A DNA stretch of 64,000 nt. It comes from Lysinibacillus sp. 2017 (GTDB taxonomy: Bacteria > Bacillota > Bacilli > Bacillales_A > Planococcaceae). The notes under the pieces are model-generated. The model had not been told where the DNA came from. It made no database searches and was given only the letters and a program-made list of their open reading frames with translations. Positions 55,247 through 64,000 of the stretch are shown here, piece after piece; position 1 is the first letter of the stretch, and each line of letters starts with the position of its first letter. Both the position numbers and the translations under genes were made by a program. The stretch is from positions 1,846,001 to 1,910,000 of the forward strand of contig NZ_CP029002.1 in assembly GCF_003073375.1 (NCBI RefSeq), given 5' to 3'.

Positions 55247-55996
55247 TTATGCTAGCCATTTTTCTTTTTCATTCGCAAATAGTAAAGCTTCAATCGTTTC
55301 ATCCCATGCACCAGTTAATGTGTTAAACACACGGGCAATAAAACGTTCATCCTTTTTATCATATAAGACAAAGCAAAGTACAGGAATATCATTGATTTGT
55401 ATCGATTCTGTAGACGTTACATTCGTAATAAATGTAGGTATTTCATCTTCAGCTACTTCTTGTTTTGAAAGATCTTGCTGCAAATAATCGACAAGCATTG
55501 CTTCTTCAATGGCATCAATTTCTTCAGATTCAATATAAGGAAATACTTCAGGAAACTCCTCTAAATCCATAAAAGCTTCTAAATCCCCATCTAAAATCGA
55601 TTGATGGATCGGGCTATATTGGATATAACTTGACGTTAATTCAAGCTCTTCTTCAAAAATCCCCGATTGTAGCTGAGCTTGTCCTTTAGCAGTTAAAGCA
55701 TAATAATCATCTTTTGCAATCATCCCGAGTCGTAGCATTTTGCTCGTTAAATCGTGGATAAATAACGGTTCTACAAGTAAAATGTCCGCCAATAACTCAG
55801 CATTTTTTAGCTTAGCCTTTTGAAAGGATAGCAACATCATTTTCATTAAGATGTCCATCGCATTACGCATCACTGGATGATAGCTTACTTCTAACGTATG
55901 GATTGGAATGGCATAATGCATTTGCTGCTTAACTTCTATATTAGGATTTTGCTGTAGTTCTTTTACTAATTTTTGTTCAAGGCTTTGTAAATCCAT
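55247..55996 (-). CDS. hypothetical partner protein of the large helicase
   Basis: A 249-aa acidic soluble protein, ATG behind GGGAG, 15 bases after the helicase gene. It has a helical N-terminus (QSLEQKLVKELQQN), a central segment resembling a winged helix (LLVEPLFIHDLTSKMLRLGMIAKDDYYALTAKG in parts) and an acidic middle rich in Glu/Asp. The C-terminus is a beta-rich domain. I do not recognise it. Operon position suggests it works with the helicase. Confidence 0.65.
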   Translation of the reverse strand: MDLQSLEQKLVKELQQNPNIEVKQQMHYAIPIHTLEVSYHPVMRNAMDILMKMMLLSFQKAKLKNAELLADILLVEPLFIHDLTSKMLRLGMIAKDDYYALTAKGQAQLQSGIFEEELELTSSYIQYSPIHQSILDGDLEAFMDLEEFPEVFPYIESEEIDAIEEAMLVDYLQQDLSKQEVAEDEIPTFITNVTSTESIQINDIPVLCFVLYDKKDERFIARVFNTLTGAWDETIEALLFANEKEKWLA

Positions 55997-56011
55997 GATG
56001 TGCTCCCTTCA

Positions 56012-59000
56012 TTAAGTTGTAAAATAACCGTTTTGTTCTTTAACTGTATTTAATACATGCGCATACATTGCTTTCGTTTGAGCTTGTTTTGGTCGTTTTG
56101 TAAACATGTCAGTACTACCTATCATGATTAATAATTCACGCGCACGTGATAATGCTACGTTTAAACGGCGATAATCTTTCGCAAAACCAATTTCACCGCG
56201 CTCATTATCATGATTACGCACCATGCTGACGATAATAACGTCCATCTCCATCCCTTGGAACTTATCGACTGAACCTGTACGAATATGCAAATGTGGCACT
56301 GAAATTTCTTGTTCTATCAATCGGTTAATACGCTTAACCTGCTCTGCATAAAACGAGATTACCCCAACGGATTTTAAAGCATCTTGTGGGATAAGTCCTT
56401 GCTCTTTGGCGCGGAGGGTAGCTTCATTTAATTCGATAAGTTGTGATTTAATTTGTTCCAGCTCTGCTGTATTAAATAAACTTGAGCCTTCCTTCATGCG
56501 TTCTTCAAAGAAAGGCTTTTTGTTCGGAATATCAAGCCATAGTAGATGATGCTTACGCGAAATTTTAGATGTTTCTAGATAGTGATCTCGTACGGCATCT
56601 GAATCCTCTAGACCACATTGTAAGCCTTCTGTTTCATTTTCGTAAAACGGTGTGATAGTTGACATAATATTTTTATGCATGCGATATTGCAAGGCAAGCA
56701 TTGTTTTGTTTTGTTTCGGTAAGTTTTTATAGAGACGTTCAAACAGTGATTCTTCGAGTAACTTTTCAAGCTCACGTTTTTGTTCGAACGTTGTGCTTTC
56801 TTTTACGACTTGCTCAAGTGTTTCCTCAAATGTCGCATCACCAACAAGTGGTGGTAATTGATGATGATCCCCTACTAAAATAATTTTCGCACCTTTTAAC
56901 ATCGGTAGTAAAAGTTCTGGCGGTGTAGCCTTTGAAACTTCATCAATAATCACAACATCAAAGGTTGGATAGTTGTCCATAAACGCTTTATTCGCAGATG
57001 CTACGCAGGTTGTACCAATGACATTTGCATGCTTTACATATAGCTTGCGGATTTCCTCTAAATCGTGTGCGTTCGCTTGTTCCAGTAACCCGTGCCACTC
57101 ATTTTGCAATTCTTGCGTTACGGGTAGCAATTCGATTTTTACTTGTAGTTCAGTAATTTGTGTATTTAGCTGTGTGATGTTTTTATTCACTTCAATAATC
57201 GCTTGCTCTGGATTCATTTTCGTTAATTGTTCCAGTTCTTCACGGCGTTTTTCCAGCTGAATCCCTTGCACGTTAATTTCTTTTATTAATTGGGTTAGCG
57301 GTTCAATTGCTTCTTTCCCAAGGGCTAGTTGTTCAGTTAATACCGTAAGCTCTTCAGATTTTTGCATATGCTGCTGTTCGATTTTCACTCGATTTTCAAG
57401 CTGTGTCTCAACTTTCACTTGCTCTAATTCATTCGTTGCTAAGCCGTCCTGAAGCTCTTCTACTGACTGTGTGATGTCAATTGAAGGATTCATACTCGTT
57501 TTAAGCACATTCAACTGATTTTCATAGGTTTGCTTTTCTTGATGAAGCTTCGTTAAAACTTCTGCCTTTTCACTATTTTGCTCTTTGAACTGAATACTAA
57601 TTTCTTCTTTTAGCTTTTCAAAAATTAATACCGTTTCGCGAATTGCATCCATATATTTTTCGTTTAAATGATCCATATATTGCATGCGATAATGAATGCC
57701 CTGAATAGAACGAGTACCATTTGCTGGTGTCACTTTACGATCCCGGAATGCCATGCTTAACTTTGTTAAAAATTCCTGAACTTCCTCCATTGAATAGCTA
57801 TGATTCATCGGTAATTGAACGGGATCTATATGAATTCCAAGTGCCGTTTCACTATAATTTAGTGCTTTTTGTAAACGTTCGCGCACATCCTTTATTGGCT
57901 TATACTGTTCCATTTGCGGTTGAATACGTTCAAGTGCCGTTAATAGTCGGTCCATTGCATAGTTGCGGCGAATCCCGTATTGAGTCATAAACTCTTCTAT
58001 TTCGTAAACTTTTTTTAATGATGCAATTTTATCGATTAATTGCTCATATTGCGTTGTTTCTTGCGCACGAAGTATTTTTTGCTCCACTGCCTGCATACGT
58101 GCTTCAAATTGCTTATATTGTGCGATGTACTTGCTTTCTTGAATATGAAGTTCATATGTTTCCTGTGCTTGCAGTAATTGCAATTTCTTTTCTTTTAACT
58201 CTTCAGCCGTTTCCCCAGCTGCTAATTGCGCGGCAAAATTTTCAACACTACTGGCGACCATTTCGTATGTGTTCGTTAATTTTTCAAGAGTTTGTTCATT
58301 TTCTTCTAATGATTTTTTATTTGTAGATAGCTCTTTTTTCAAAGTAGAAATTTTATCTGCCAACACATGAAGCTCGGCTTTTGCTGCTTCTTTTTGCTCA
58401 ATTTGTTTTTTTAGCTGTTTTTGTTTTTCTTCTAATCTTTGAATTTCCATTTGAGCAGCAGTAATTTGCTCATTTAGTAAGGCTTCTTTTTTTGAATGAA
58501 GGGAAATTTCATGTCCAATAGCTTCAAATGTTTGCTTTTGCCAATAGGTTGCTACATTCTCCTCAATGAACTTTTTGCCTTCCTCTTCAATACTTTCTGT
58601 ACGGCCATAGCGTAAAATTCGAATATCCTTATTTGAAAGTAAGCGGCTTAACGCATTATCGACCGCTAAGTTGGATTGTGATGCGACAAGCGTTTTTAAA
58701 CCTGCTTTGGCATTTTGATAGCAAATTTCCGAAATAACTGTCGTTTTCCCAGTTCCAGGGGGACCTTGAATAACGTATAAATCTTCTGCACTCATCGCAC
58801 CTTCTACAGCCTGCTGCTGATAAGGGTTTAACTGGTTATGAAAATCGATTGTATTCGTTTTTTTTCGTTCCGCAATGACTGGCTTATCTTCAAATAAGAT
58901 GTTTTCCAAATTGGCGTTCGCTGCCAAACCTTCTTTTAAGCGCTCAAAGCCCTTTAATAAACGTTTTAATTGTGATTTCGTTGCTGCATTTGAGAATTCC

Positions 59001-59758
59001 ACGTCTTCAGATTGGAAGTTTAGTTCATTTCTACGTGCTAAGTTACTGTAAAATGGCTTTAATTGAATTTCTACTGTATTTTCACCACGGCGTGCCTTGA
59101 CCACGTCTCCAATTTCTTGTACATATCCACGAAGGCGCGCACTTAAGCCTTCCAACTGCTTCCACTGTTTGTTTTCTACATTTGAAATGCGCATCGTCAT
59201 ATGAGAAAAATCAGCATCATATGTAACGGATGTAAATCGAGCAGTGATATCGTCTATATCCGCATTTTTATTCAGTACTTTTAAATAGCCTTCCCAGCTC
59301 GAAATTCGTTTATTAACATAATCAAATCGTTCCTGGGCAATCGGTAATTGATCAATGGCTTCAAGAAATTTTTCTTGATAGGTATGCCCACTAATACGAG
59401 AAGGTACAAAATGAATTTTCATCGCAGCCCGTCGATTCGTCATGACAGGCGTACCTTTACCGCGCGAACGGAAGCTTTTTGCGACAAGCCCGTTTTTAAC
59501 ATCAAACACGCAATCCATAATGACAACGCGTTCATCAAATTTCGATTTTAATTTAGTATTTTTGTCATTATCAAAATAAAGCGTTAAATGCGTCTGTTCA
59601 TCTTCAACAGAAACCTTTTCAATCGCAGTAATAAAATATTGCTGTAAATTAAAAAAGGCGTGTTCATCGGGAACATGCTCCTTCATCGCTTCACGCGCAG
59701 TATTTGTAAGTAAAATATGACAACGCATTTGCTCGAGCGCCACTGTATTCTGTGCCAT
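56012..59758 (-). CDS. large SF1 (Upf1-like) helicase with coiled-coil insertion
   Basis: A 1248-aa protein, ATG 59758 seven bases after GGGAGG. An N-terminal region of 300 residues precedes motif I GPPGTGKTT (about 331). A long coiled-coil block, rich in Glu/Gln/Lys, occupies about 400-880. Motif II IIDEVSK (about 938), GDHHQLPPL, QYRMHK (about 1023), VDKFQGME (about 1164) and LNVALSRA (about 1200) follow. This split RecA core with insertion resembles AAA_11/AAA_12 Upf1-type enzymes. The role may be repair, RNA processing or phage defence; undetermined. Confidence 0.85.
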   Translation of the reverse strand: MAQNTVALEQMRCHILLTNTAREAMKEHVPDEHAFFNLQQYFITAIEKVSVEDEQTHLTLYFDNDKNTKLKSKFDERVVIMDCVFDVKNGLVAKSFRSRGKGTPVMTNRRAAMKIHFVPSRISGHTYQEKFLEAIDQLPIAQERFDYVNKRISSWEGYLKVLNKNADIDDITARFTSVTYDADFSHMTMRISNVENKQWKQLEGLSARLRGYVQEIGDVVKARRGENTVEIQLKPFYSNLARRNELNFQSEDVEFSNAATKSQLKRLLKGFERLKEGLAANANLENILFEDKPVIAERKKTNTIDFHNQLNPYQQQAVEGAMSAEDLYVIQGPPGTGKTTVISEICYQNAKAGLKTLVASQSNLAVDNALSRLLSNKDIRILRYGRTESIEEEGKKFIEENVATYWQKQTFEAIGHEISLHSKKEALLNEQITAAQMEIQRLEEKQKQLKKQIEQKEAAKAELHVLADKISTLKKELSTNKKSLEENEQTLEKLTNTYEMVASSVENFAAQLAAGETAEELKEKKLQLLQAQETYELHIQESKYIAQYKQFEARMQAVEQKILRAQETTQYEQLIDKIASLKKVYEIEEFMTQYGIRRNYAMDRLLTALERIQPQMEQYKPIKDVRERLQKALNYSETALGIHIDPVQLPMNHSYSMEEVQEFLTKLSMAFRDRKVTPANGTRSIQGIHYRMQYMDHLNEKYMDAIRETVLIFEKLKEEISIQFKEQNSEKAEVLTKLHQEKQTYENQLNVLKTSMNPSIDITQSVEELQDGLATNELEQVKVETQLENRVKIEQQHMQKSEELTVLTEQLALGKEAIEPLTQLIKEINVQGIQLEKRREELEQLTKMNPEQAIIEVNKNITQLNTQITELQVKIELLPVTQELQNEWHGLLEQANAHDLEEIRKLYVKHANVIGTTCVASANKAFMDNYPTFDVVIIDEVSKATPPELLLPMLKGAKIILVGDHHQLPPLVGDATFEETLEQVVKESTTFEQKRELEKLLEESLFERLYKNLPKQNKTMLALQYRMHKNIMSTITPFYENETEGLQCGLEDSDAVRDHYLETSKISRKHHLLWLDIPNKKPFFEERMKEGSSLFNTAELEQIKSQLIELNEATLRAKEQGLIPQDALKSVGVISFYAEQVKRINRLIEQEISVPHLHIRTGSVDKFQGMEMDVIIVSMVRNHDNERGEIGFAKDYRRLNVALSRARELLIMIGSTDMFTKRPKQAQTKAMYAHVLNTVKEQNGYFTT

Positions 59759-59885
59759 GAACACACCTCCCTTTTCTATATAGTCATAAATTTTATTATA
59801 CCAATTTTCAACTAGTCACGAAAGTTAAAAGCGAACTTTCATTCGTTAAAATTAAGTATTTGATATCATTTGATTACAAAAGGAA

Positions 59886-59921
59886 AAACACGCAAAGCAA
59901 TTTTAATTACTTTGCGTGTTC
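59886..59921 (-). terminator. terminator of the thioesterase gene
   Basis: AACACGCAAAG pairs with CTTTGCGTGTT around 13 bases, T-rich on the minus strand. Confidence 0.85.
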
Positions 59922-59923
59922 AT

Positions 59924-60349
59924 TTATGCTTTTATTCGTGCAACTTCTGTATATTTTGCATCCCAAATTGGATCAATTCTTTTTAAGGCTGTCGGACGGA
60001 AGTTTTCTTTTTTCACTAAAATATGCTGAGACGTTGCTGTTGCCGCAACTGTGCCATCTTCATGTAAAATTTCGTAGCCATATGTTGTACGTACTTTTGA
60101 ATGTTCTTCAATCCATGTACGTACCGTAGCAATCTGACCGTAACGCATCGCAGCCTTATACTGTATCGAAAAATCTATAACAGGAGACATAAAGCCATCA
60201 CCCTCTAATTTTGCATAATCAAACCCAAGATCCTTTACAAGTTTTGTTCGACCAAGCTCGGCCCAAATTAAATAATTTGCATGGTAGACAACACCCATTT
60301 GATCGGTTTCGGCATAACGGATTTCTACTGTAGTTTCTGAAACAAACAT
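59924..60349 (-). CDS. acyl-CoA thioesterase, 4HBT family (YneP-like)
   Basis: A 141-aa hot-dog-fold thioesterase, ATG 60349 after GAGGTGAAG. The family motif YAETDQMGVVYHANYLIWAELGR (read as YAETDQMG then VYHANY) has the catalytic Asp. B. subtilis YneP lies in the same yne-par region, which supports the assignment. It hydrolyses acyl-CoA or 4-hydroxybenzoyl-CoA-like thioesters; the true substrate is not known. It is separated from the helicase operon by its own terminator. Confidence 0.9.
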   Translation of the reverse strand: MFVSETTVEIRYAETDQMGVVYHANYLIWAELGRTKLVKDLGFDYAKLEGDGFMSPVIDFSIQYKAAMRYGQIATVRTWIEEHSKVRTTYGYEILHEDGTVAATATSQHILVKKENFRPTALKRIDPIWDAKYTEVARIKA

Positions 60350-60638
60350 TTTCTTCACCTCTCGTAATATTATAGCGACAAAATGTTGTGCATGTAATAG
60401 TTAACTACGAATCTCCATAAATTTGAATCGATTTCCAAAGAAAACTACCATAAATTTCTCTAGTAACGCCATAATCTAACAAATGAAACATTTGTAATGA
60501 AGATGTAAATTAACGCTATGACGCCCATAGTGCCAACGGATTTCACAACCTTAAAACGATGCTGGTAACAATTTCCTCCAAGAACACCCAAATTTCTATG
60601 CTAGAGTCATAGGAGTCAAAACTTTAGGGGGAAACAAC

Positions 60639-61565
60639 ATGAAGAAACAATTTTTAAAAACCGCTATCGCTCTATCGATTGGCTTTAGTTCTTTTACAGC
60701 ATTGCCAGCGATCATACAACCAATGGAAGTTTCAGCAGCTACCTCACAAGCGAATCAACAAGCCGTTACTAAAAAAGCGGATCAATTAATTACATCAGCC
60801 AAAAGCTTAATTGGGAAGGCAACCTATAGTAATTCAGTATACAAGCCAACAGCACCTTATAAATTTTCTTGTGCATCGTTCTTAATGTATATTTTCGAGA
60901 AAAATGGTGTTGATTTAGCCACTTACAACGAAGACTATATGATGCAGCAAGGATCATATGTGCCACGTAGCCAACTTCAAAAAGGCGATTTAGTATTTTT
61001 CAAGAGTAAAAAAACAGGGACAGACCCTGACCATGTAGGGATGTATATCGGCAATAATAAAATTATTCATATGGCCGATTCCAAGCAAAACATCGTCATT
61101 TCAGATTTAAATAGCAAGCCTTACTATACAGAAAACTATGTAACGGCAAGACGTGTTTTACCAACATTAATGTCTGCAAGTACTCCTACAAAAGGGGATG
61201 CCATTGTCGAACGAGCTTATGCCAATAAAAGTAAGGTAAAAATGGGTTCAGTTAATAGTGATGCTTCACTTAAATTTACAAGTGGTGGATTTGTTGAATA
61301 TATGTATCGCAAAAGCGGAGTTACATTAGGAACAAAAACGATTGCTGGGCAAATGAAACTTGGCTCTACAGTATCAAAAGCAAACTTAAAAAAGGGAGAT
61401 TTAGTATTTTTTAATAGTGTAAAAGGATCTAAAACCCCTTCGATGGTTGCAATTTATGCTGGTGATCACCGATTAATCATTCCAAATTCAGATGGCGTCA
61501 TTACGCGTGTGATGATGGTCGATTATTATAAAGAACATTATATTACAGCAAAACGCGTTTTTTAA
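60639..61565 (+). CDS. secreted NlpC/P60 protein with degenerate second domain
   Basis: A 308-aa exported protein with signal peptide (residues 1-34, cleaved near VSAAT). The first NlpC/P60 domain (about 48-175) has the triad Cys78 (FSCASF), His132 (PDHVGMYIG) and His144. A second copy (about 190-308) repeats the plan, KGDLVFF and VGMYIG-like VAIYAG, but Cys is replaced (FTSGGF) and the His is lost (PSMVAIYAG), so it is probably inactive and binding only. The enzyme should cut peptidoglycan stem peptides. GGGGGAAACAAC precedes the ATG. Confidence 0.88.
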   Translation: MKKQFLKTAIALSIGFSSFTALPAIIQPMEVSAATSQANQQAVTKKADQLITSAKSLIGKATYSNSVYKPTAPYKFSCASFLMYIFEKNGVDLATYNEDYMMQQGSYVPRSQLQKGDLVFFKSKKTGTDPDHVGMYIGNNKIIHMADSKQNIVISDLNSKPYYTENYVTARRVLPTLMSASTPTKGDAIVERAYANKSKVKMGSVNSDASLKFTSGGFVEYMYRKSGVTLGTKTIAGQMKLGSTVSKANLKKGDLVFFNSVKGSKTPSMVAIYAGDHRLIIPNSDGVITRVMMVDYYKEHYITAKRVF

Positions 61566-61601
61566 TTTAAACATCAAGTTATGTATGCGTTAATACGTAA
61601 T

Positions 61602-61643
61602 AAAAAGAAGAATCCGAATGTACATCATCGGGTTCTTCTTTTG
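61602..61643. terminator. bidirectional terminator
   Basis: An AAGAAGAAxCC/GGxTTCTTCTT stem with T4 tail, overlapping the end of the Mur ligase gene. Confidence 0.7.
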
Positions 61644-63052
61644 TTTGTATTTTGCTGCAATTGTTCAGCAAATTCTATCATCTCTCTACTCGACATTGGA
61701 CCTTTAATGAGTAGTAGTGTATCACTATCTAGCTGAGGTTTTAACAAGTCCAGTACACCTTCGATCTTTTGAAACGAATGTACTTTTGCCTTTGTTCCGT
61801 CAGCAAGGGCCTGCTTTGCAATTTCCTGTGCCTTACTTCCAATGGTCACAAGCGTATGAATCGACTGTTTGGCGACAAGGGTCCCCACTTCACGATGATA
61901 TTTCCGTTCAAATCGTCCGAGCCGGTTAATATCGCCAAGTACAACGATAACTTTCTTATTCTTGCCAAGCTCGTTCAACACTTTTAAAGCAGCCTCAATG
62001 GATGTTGGGTTATTTGTCCACGTATCATCGATAATCGTACTGCCACCAATTCCTTTAGAAAATTGCAAATGTCGCGCCATTTGTTCAAATGTTCGAAGGC
62101 GCAGAATCGCTTTTTGTACGGATAGATTCATTGCCCTAATTACCGCCAGTACCGCGAGCACATTATACACTTGATGTTCTCCAAAACTAGGAATAGAAGC
62201 TTGATATTTTTTATTATCCACATGCACATTAAACTTCATACCGCGCGGAGTAAATGTGATTTCTGTAGCATGTAAATCTGCCTTTTTGTGAATTCCAAAC
62301 GTGACAATAGTTCCTTTAAAGGCTTTAAGCTGTATACGCTTTGTATTTTCATCGTCTGCATTAATTATTAAAGTACCGTCTGGTTTGAGTCCATCGACGA
62401 TTTCTGCTTTCGCCTTTATATAACCCTCTAAATCATTACAGCCATCTAAATGATGCACACCAATGTTTGTAATTACCCCAATCGTCGGCTGGTAGATCAT
62501 ACATTGATGTTTAATATTACCTGTATTTCCGAGCCCAAGTTCGAAAACGGCAGCTTTTGTCTGTTGATTAATTCCCATCAAATAAGGCAACGATTGGCGC
62601 GGCTCATTTTTACTGCTAACAGAAGTTTGTACAGCCATTTCCTTGCTTAATATATATTTAAGCATTTCTTTCGTTGTTGTTTTGCCACAAGTTCCGGTTA
62701 TCGCAACTACCGGTAATTCAAAGAGATTACGATAATACGCAACGAATTGCCAGTAAGCTTGCAAAGCACTTCGAACCTTAATAACCGTTATTTCAGGAAA
62801 TGGGGGCTTCAATTCTAATTCTGTTTTATCCGATATAATGACAATTGGCGCCTTTTTTTGCAGCTCATTCCAATCAATTGTGTCACTCCTACGTACAAAT
62901 AGTAATGTATTGGGAGCAGTTAATTCATGTCGGTTGTAGTCAATTACCTGCTTTACAGCCCAATCTTCAGATCCATGCAGTAGCACCCCTCTCAATACTT
63001 GTCGAATCGTCGCCACTTTTATTGGTTGAATGGTCAACTCCCCCTTTTTCAT
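61625..63052 (-). CDS. Mur ligase family protein (MurF-like)
   Basis: A 475-aa ATP-dependent ligase. The ATP loop GTCGKTTTKE (about 118) has Cys where MurF usually has Ser or Asn. Further motifs: ELGLGNTGNIKH, then TNIGVHHLDG, NADDENT and DDTWTNNPTS. The pattern is that of MurF-like proteins, which join amino acids or peptides to an acceptor. It is beside an ATP-grasp gene of the YheC/D group, so it is likely a specialised paralogue rather than the cell-wall MurF. The start ATG lacks a clear ribosome site; its position is uncertain. Confidence 0.85.
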   Translation of the reverse strand: MKKGELTIQPIKVATIRQVLRGVLLHGSEDWAVKQVIDYNRHELTAPNTLLFVRRSDTIDWNELQKKAPIVIISDKTELELKPPFPEITVIKVRSALQAYWQFVAYYRNLFELPVVAITGTCGKTTTKEMLKYILSKEMAVQTSVSSKNEPRQSLPYLMGINQQTKAAVFELGLGNTGNIKHQCMIYQPTIGVITNIGVHHLDGCNDLEGYIKAKAEIVDGLKPDGTLIINADDENTKRIQLKAFKGTIVTFGIHKKADLHATEITFTPRGMKFNVHVDNKKYQASIPSFGEHQVYNVLAVLAVIRAMNLSVQKAILRLRTFEQMARHLQFSKGIGGSTIIDDTWTNNPTSIEAALKVLNELGKNKKVIVVLGDINRLGRFERKYHREVGTLVAKQSIHTLVTIGSKAQEIAKQALADGTKAKVHSFQKIEGVLDLLKPQLDSDTLLLIKGPMSSREMIEFAEQLQQNTNKRRTR

Positions 63053-63071
63053 AGCTTATGAAAAAGCATTG

Positions 63072-64000
63072 TTATCTACTAGGTTGTTTGACTACACTTC
63101 TGTTATTCAAGATTGCTTTGTACATCGTTTTGTCTTCTAACTGATGAAACATAGAAATATCCGAACGATAATTTCCTTCAATAATCGATAATTCTCCATT
63201 GTTTGTGATACCTACATCAAATCCAATTTCCGTACGTGCATGATCTAAATCAAGTTTGAGCGCAGCAGTAGTACAAAGTTGGTTTAGCAGTTCATTTAGC
63301 CTTATATGATAGATAGGAGAAATCGTTGACTGATTTATCGCCAACTCTAGCGGAATAATTTCTTGCGCGGCATTTGTAATAAAATATCCTTCCCCTGCTA
63401 ATTTCACAACCTTCCCGGCAACTTGCCAAATCCCTTCTACTTTTTGCATCAGTACACGTACATCTAAAACACAATCATCAATTGTCGCTAAAGGGATACC
63501 CTGTTGAATTACATAACAGTCGTCAAATGTCAGGATTTTTTGAAGAAGAAGATATACCTCAGCAAGGCTTTCTTTGAACCATTTCGTTCTTCCAATTTGA
63601 ACTTCATAATTGTTGCCTACACTTTTCGCAATTTTGATAATGCCTTTCCCCTGTTGTCCATTACAAGGTTTTAAAAAGATGGTTTCATTCACGAGCATAA
63701 AGTGTCGAAAAGTTGCAAGTGTGAGTATATCTGTTAAGGGCATATAGTTACCAATAGATTGATATTGATTCCATTTACTAACAGAAAAATGCAAGTAGGA
63801 ATCATGAATAAGGATATCGCCTTGCTGATTAAAGCTCATCTCAAGGACAATCGTTTCACAATTAGGATATTCGACGTATAATGTTTCAGCCGTAAGCTGT
63901 GCGATTTTTTGGATTTTAGGGTAATGGTATAAATAGAGCATTCCTTCATTTCTATTTTTCGTTATTTTCGTTGACGATGTAATTTCCCAACGCTCTCCCT
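63072..64000 (-). CDS. ATP-grasp protein, YheC/YheD family, 5' end outside window
   Basis: A protein of at least 289 aa from the first ATG at 63941, but the frame stays open to the window edge and that ATG has AAGGA directly against it, so the real start probably lies beyond 64000. YheC/YheD proteins are spore-coat-associated ATP-grasp enzymes; segments here include KPCNGQQGKGIIKI (nucleotide loop), VLDVRVLMQKV, EIGFDVGIT and IIEGNYRSD (metal-binding Glu/Asn). It is 19 bases upstream of the Mur ligase gene on the same strand, so the two are an operon. The product is unknown. Confidence 0.8.
   Translation of the reverse strand, partial: GERWEITSSTKITKNRNEGMLYLYHYPKIQKIAQLTAETLYVEYPNCETIVLEMSFNQQGDILIHDSYLHFSVSKWNQYQSIGNYMPLTDILTLATFRHFMLVNETIFLKPCNGQQGKGIIKIAKSVGNNYEVQIGRTKWFKESLAEVYLLLQKILTFDDCYVIQQGIPLATIDDCVLDVRVLMQKVEGIWQVAGKVVKLAGEGYFITNAAQEIIPLELAINQSTISPIYHIRLNELLNQLCTTAALKLDLDHARTEIGFDVGITNNGELSIIEGNYRSDISMFHQLEDKTMYKAILNNRSVVKQPSR

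Noticed and set aside
56701-58326. Several plus-strand open frames of 60-102 codons inside the helicase gene
   Set aside because: Antisense shadows of the coiled-coil coding region; low-complexity translations.
1-64000. CRISPR array, tRNA or rRNA genes, intact insertion sequence or prophage
   Set aside because: No regularly spaced repeats, cloverleaf sequence, rRNA motif, transposase or phage structural gene was found.

Overview
The window is a chromosome segment of a low-GC, endospore-forming member of the Bacillales. Gene content and the order yneP-like, yneR-like, plsY, parE, parC point to the Lysinibacillus/Solibacillus (Planococcaceae-like) group; this is inferred from recognised proteins, not from a database search. 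No rRNA, tRNA, CRISPR array or intact prophage was found. Starts are often TTG or GTG behind strong GGAGG sites, and most genes end in clear intrinsic terminators.

Layout. 1-5.1 kb: end of a secreted-protein gene, then a Bce-type antimicrobial-peptide sensing/export module (ABC ATPase, permease, response regulator, histidine kinase). The regulator gene has a one-base frameshift in an A4G6 run. 5.1-25 kb: a decayed gene, an HTH/TPR regulator, msrA, an LCP-family protein, an AI-2E-family permease, a short Spo0M-like protein, an aminotransferase, a P-loop protein, a FAD-linked D-lactate/glycolate-type dehydrogenase with its GntR/FadR regulator, an enoyl-CoA hydratase, a catalytically degenerate and then an intact tyrosine recombinase, a CorA-like protein with a structured leader, an MCP and a PAS-GGDEF-EAL protein. 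26.5-27 kb: a candidate structured non-coding RNA. 27-32 kb: an arsenic operon arsR-arsB-arsC-arsD-arsA-HesB-like. 32-36.5 kb: an MMPL/YdfJ-type exporter with its own two-component system. 36.7-39.2 kb: a second metalloid-looking module (Cys-pair flavoprotein, Cys-pair MarR regulator, ArsN/PAT-like acetyltransferase) with a shared operator sequence.

39.5 kb carries a site almost identical to the Firmicutes chromosome-dimer resolution site dif, with a changed outer XerD arm. Most genes left of it run on + and most to the right on -, and parE/parC are 7-11 kb away, so this looks like the replication terminus. 39.7-64 kb: a transglutaminase-like protein, a GNAT enzyme, a DUF485-ActP acetate symporter operon, a SWIM protein, parC-parE, plsY with a FapR-like box, yneR, a YczE-like membrane protein, a YlmA-like ATPase, metA behind a SAM (S-box) riboswitch, a two-gene SF1 helicase operon, a 4HBT thioesterase, a tandem NlpC/P60 protein, and a Mur ligase beside a YheC/D-type ATP-grasp protein that runs off the right edge.

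The most interesting element is at 44.34-44.70 kb: a 46-codon basic peptide gene whose Shine-Dalgarno is folded into a 5' hairpin, with a divergent consensus promoter behind it driving a predicted ~74-nt RNA. That RNA carries the complement of a direct repeat covering the peptide's start codon. This is the architecture of a par/fst-like type I toxin-antitoxin locus, but with a peptide unlike Fst.
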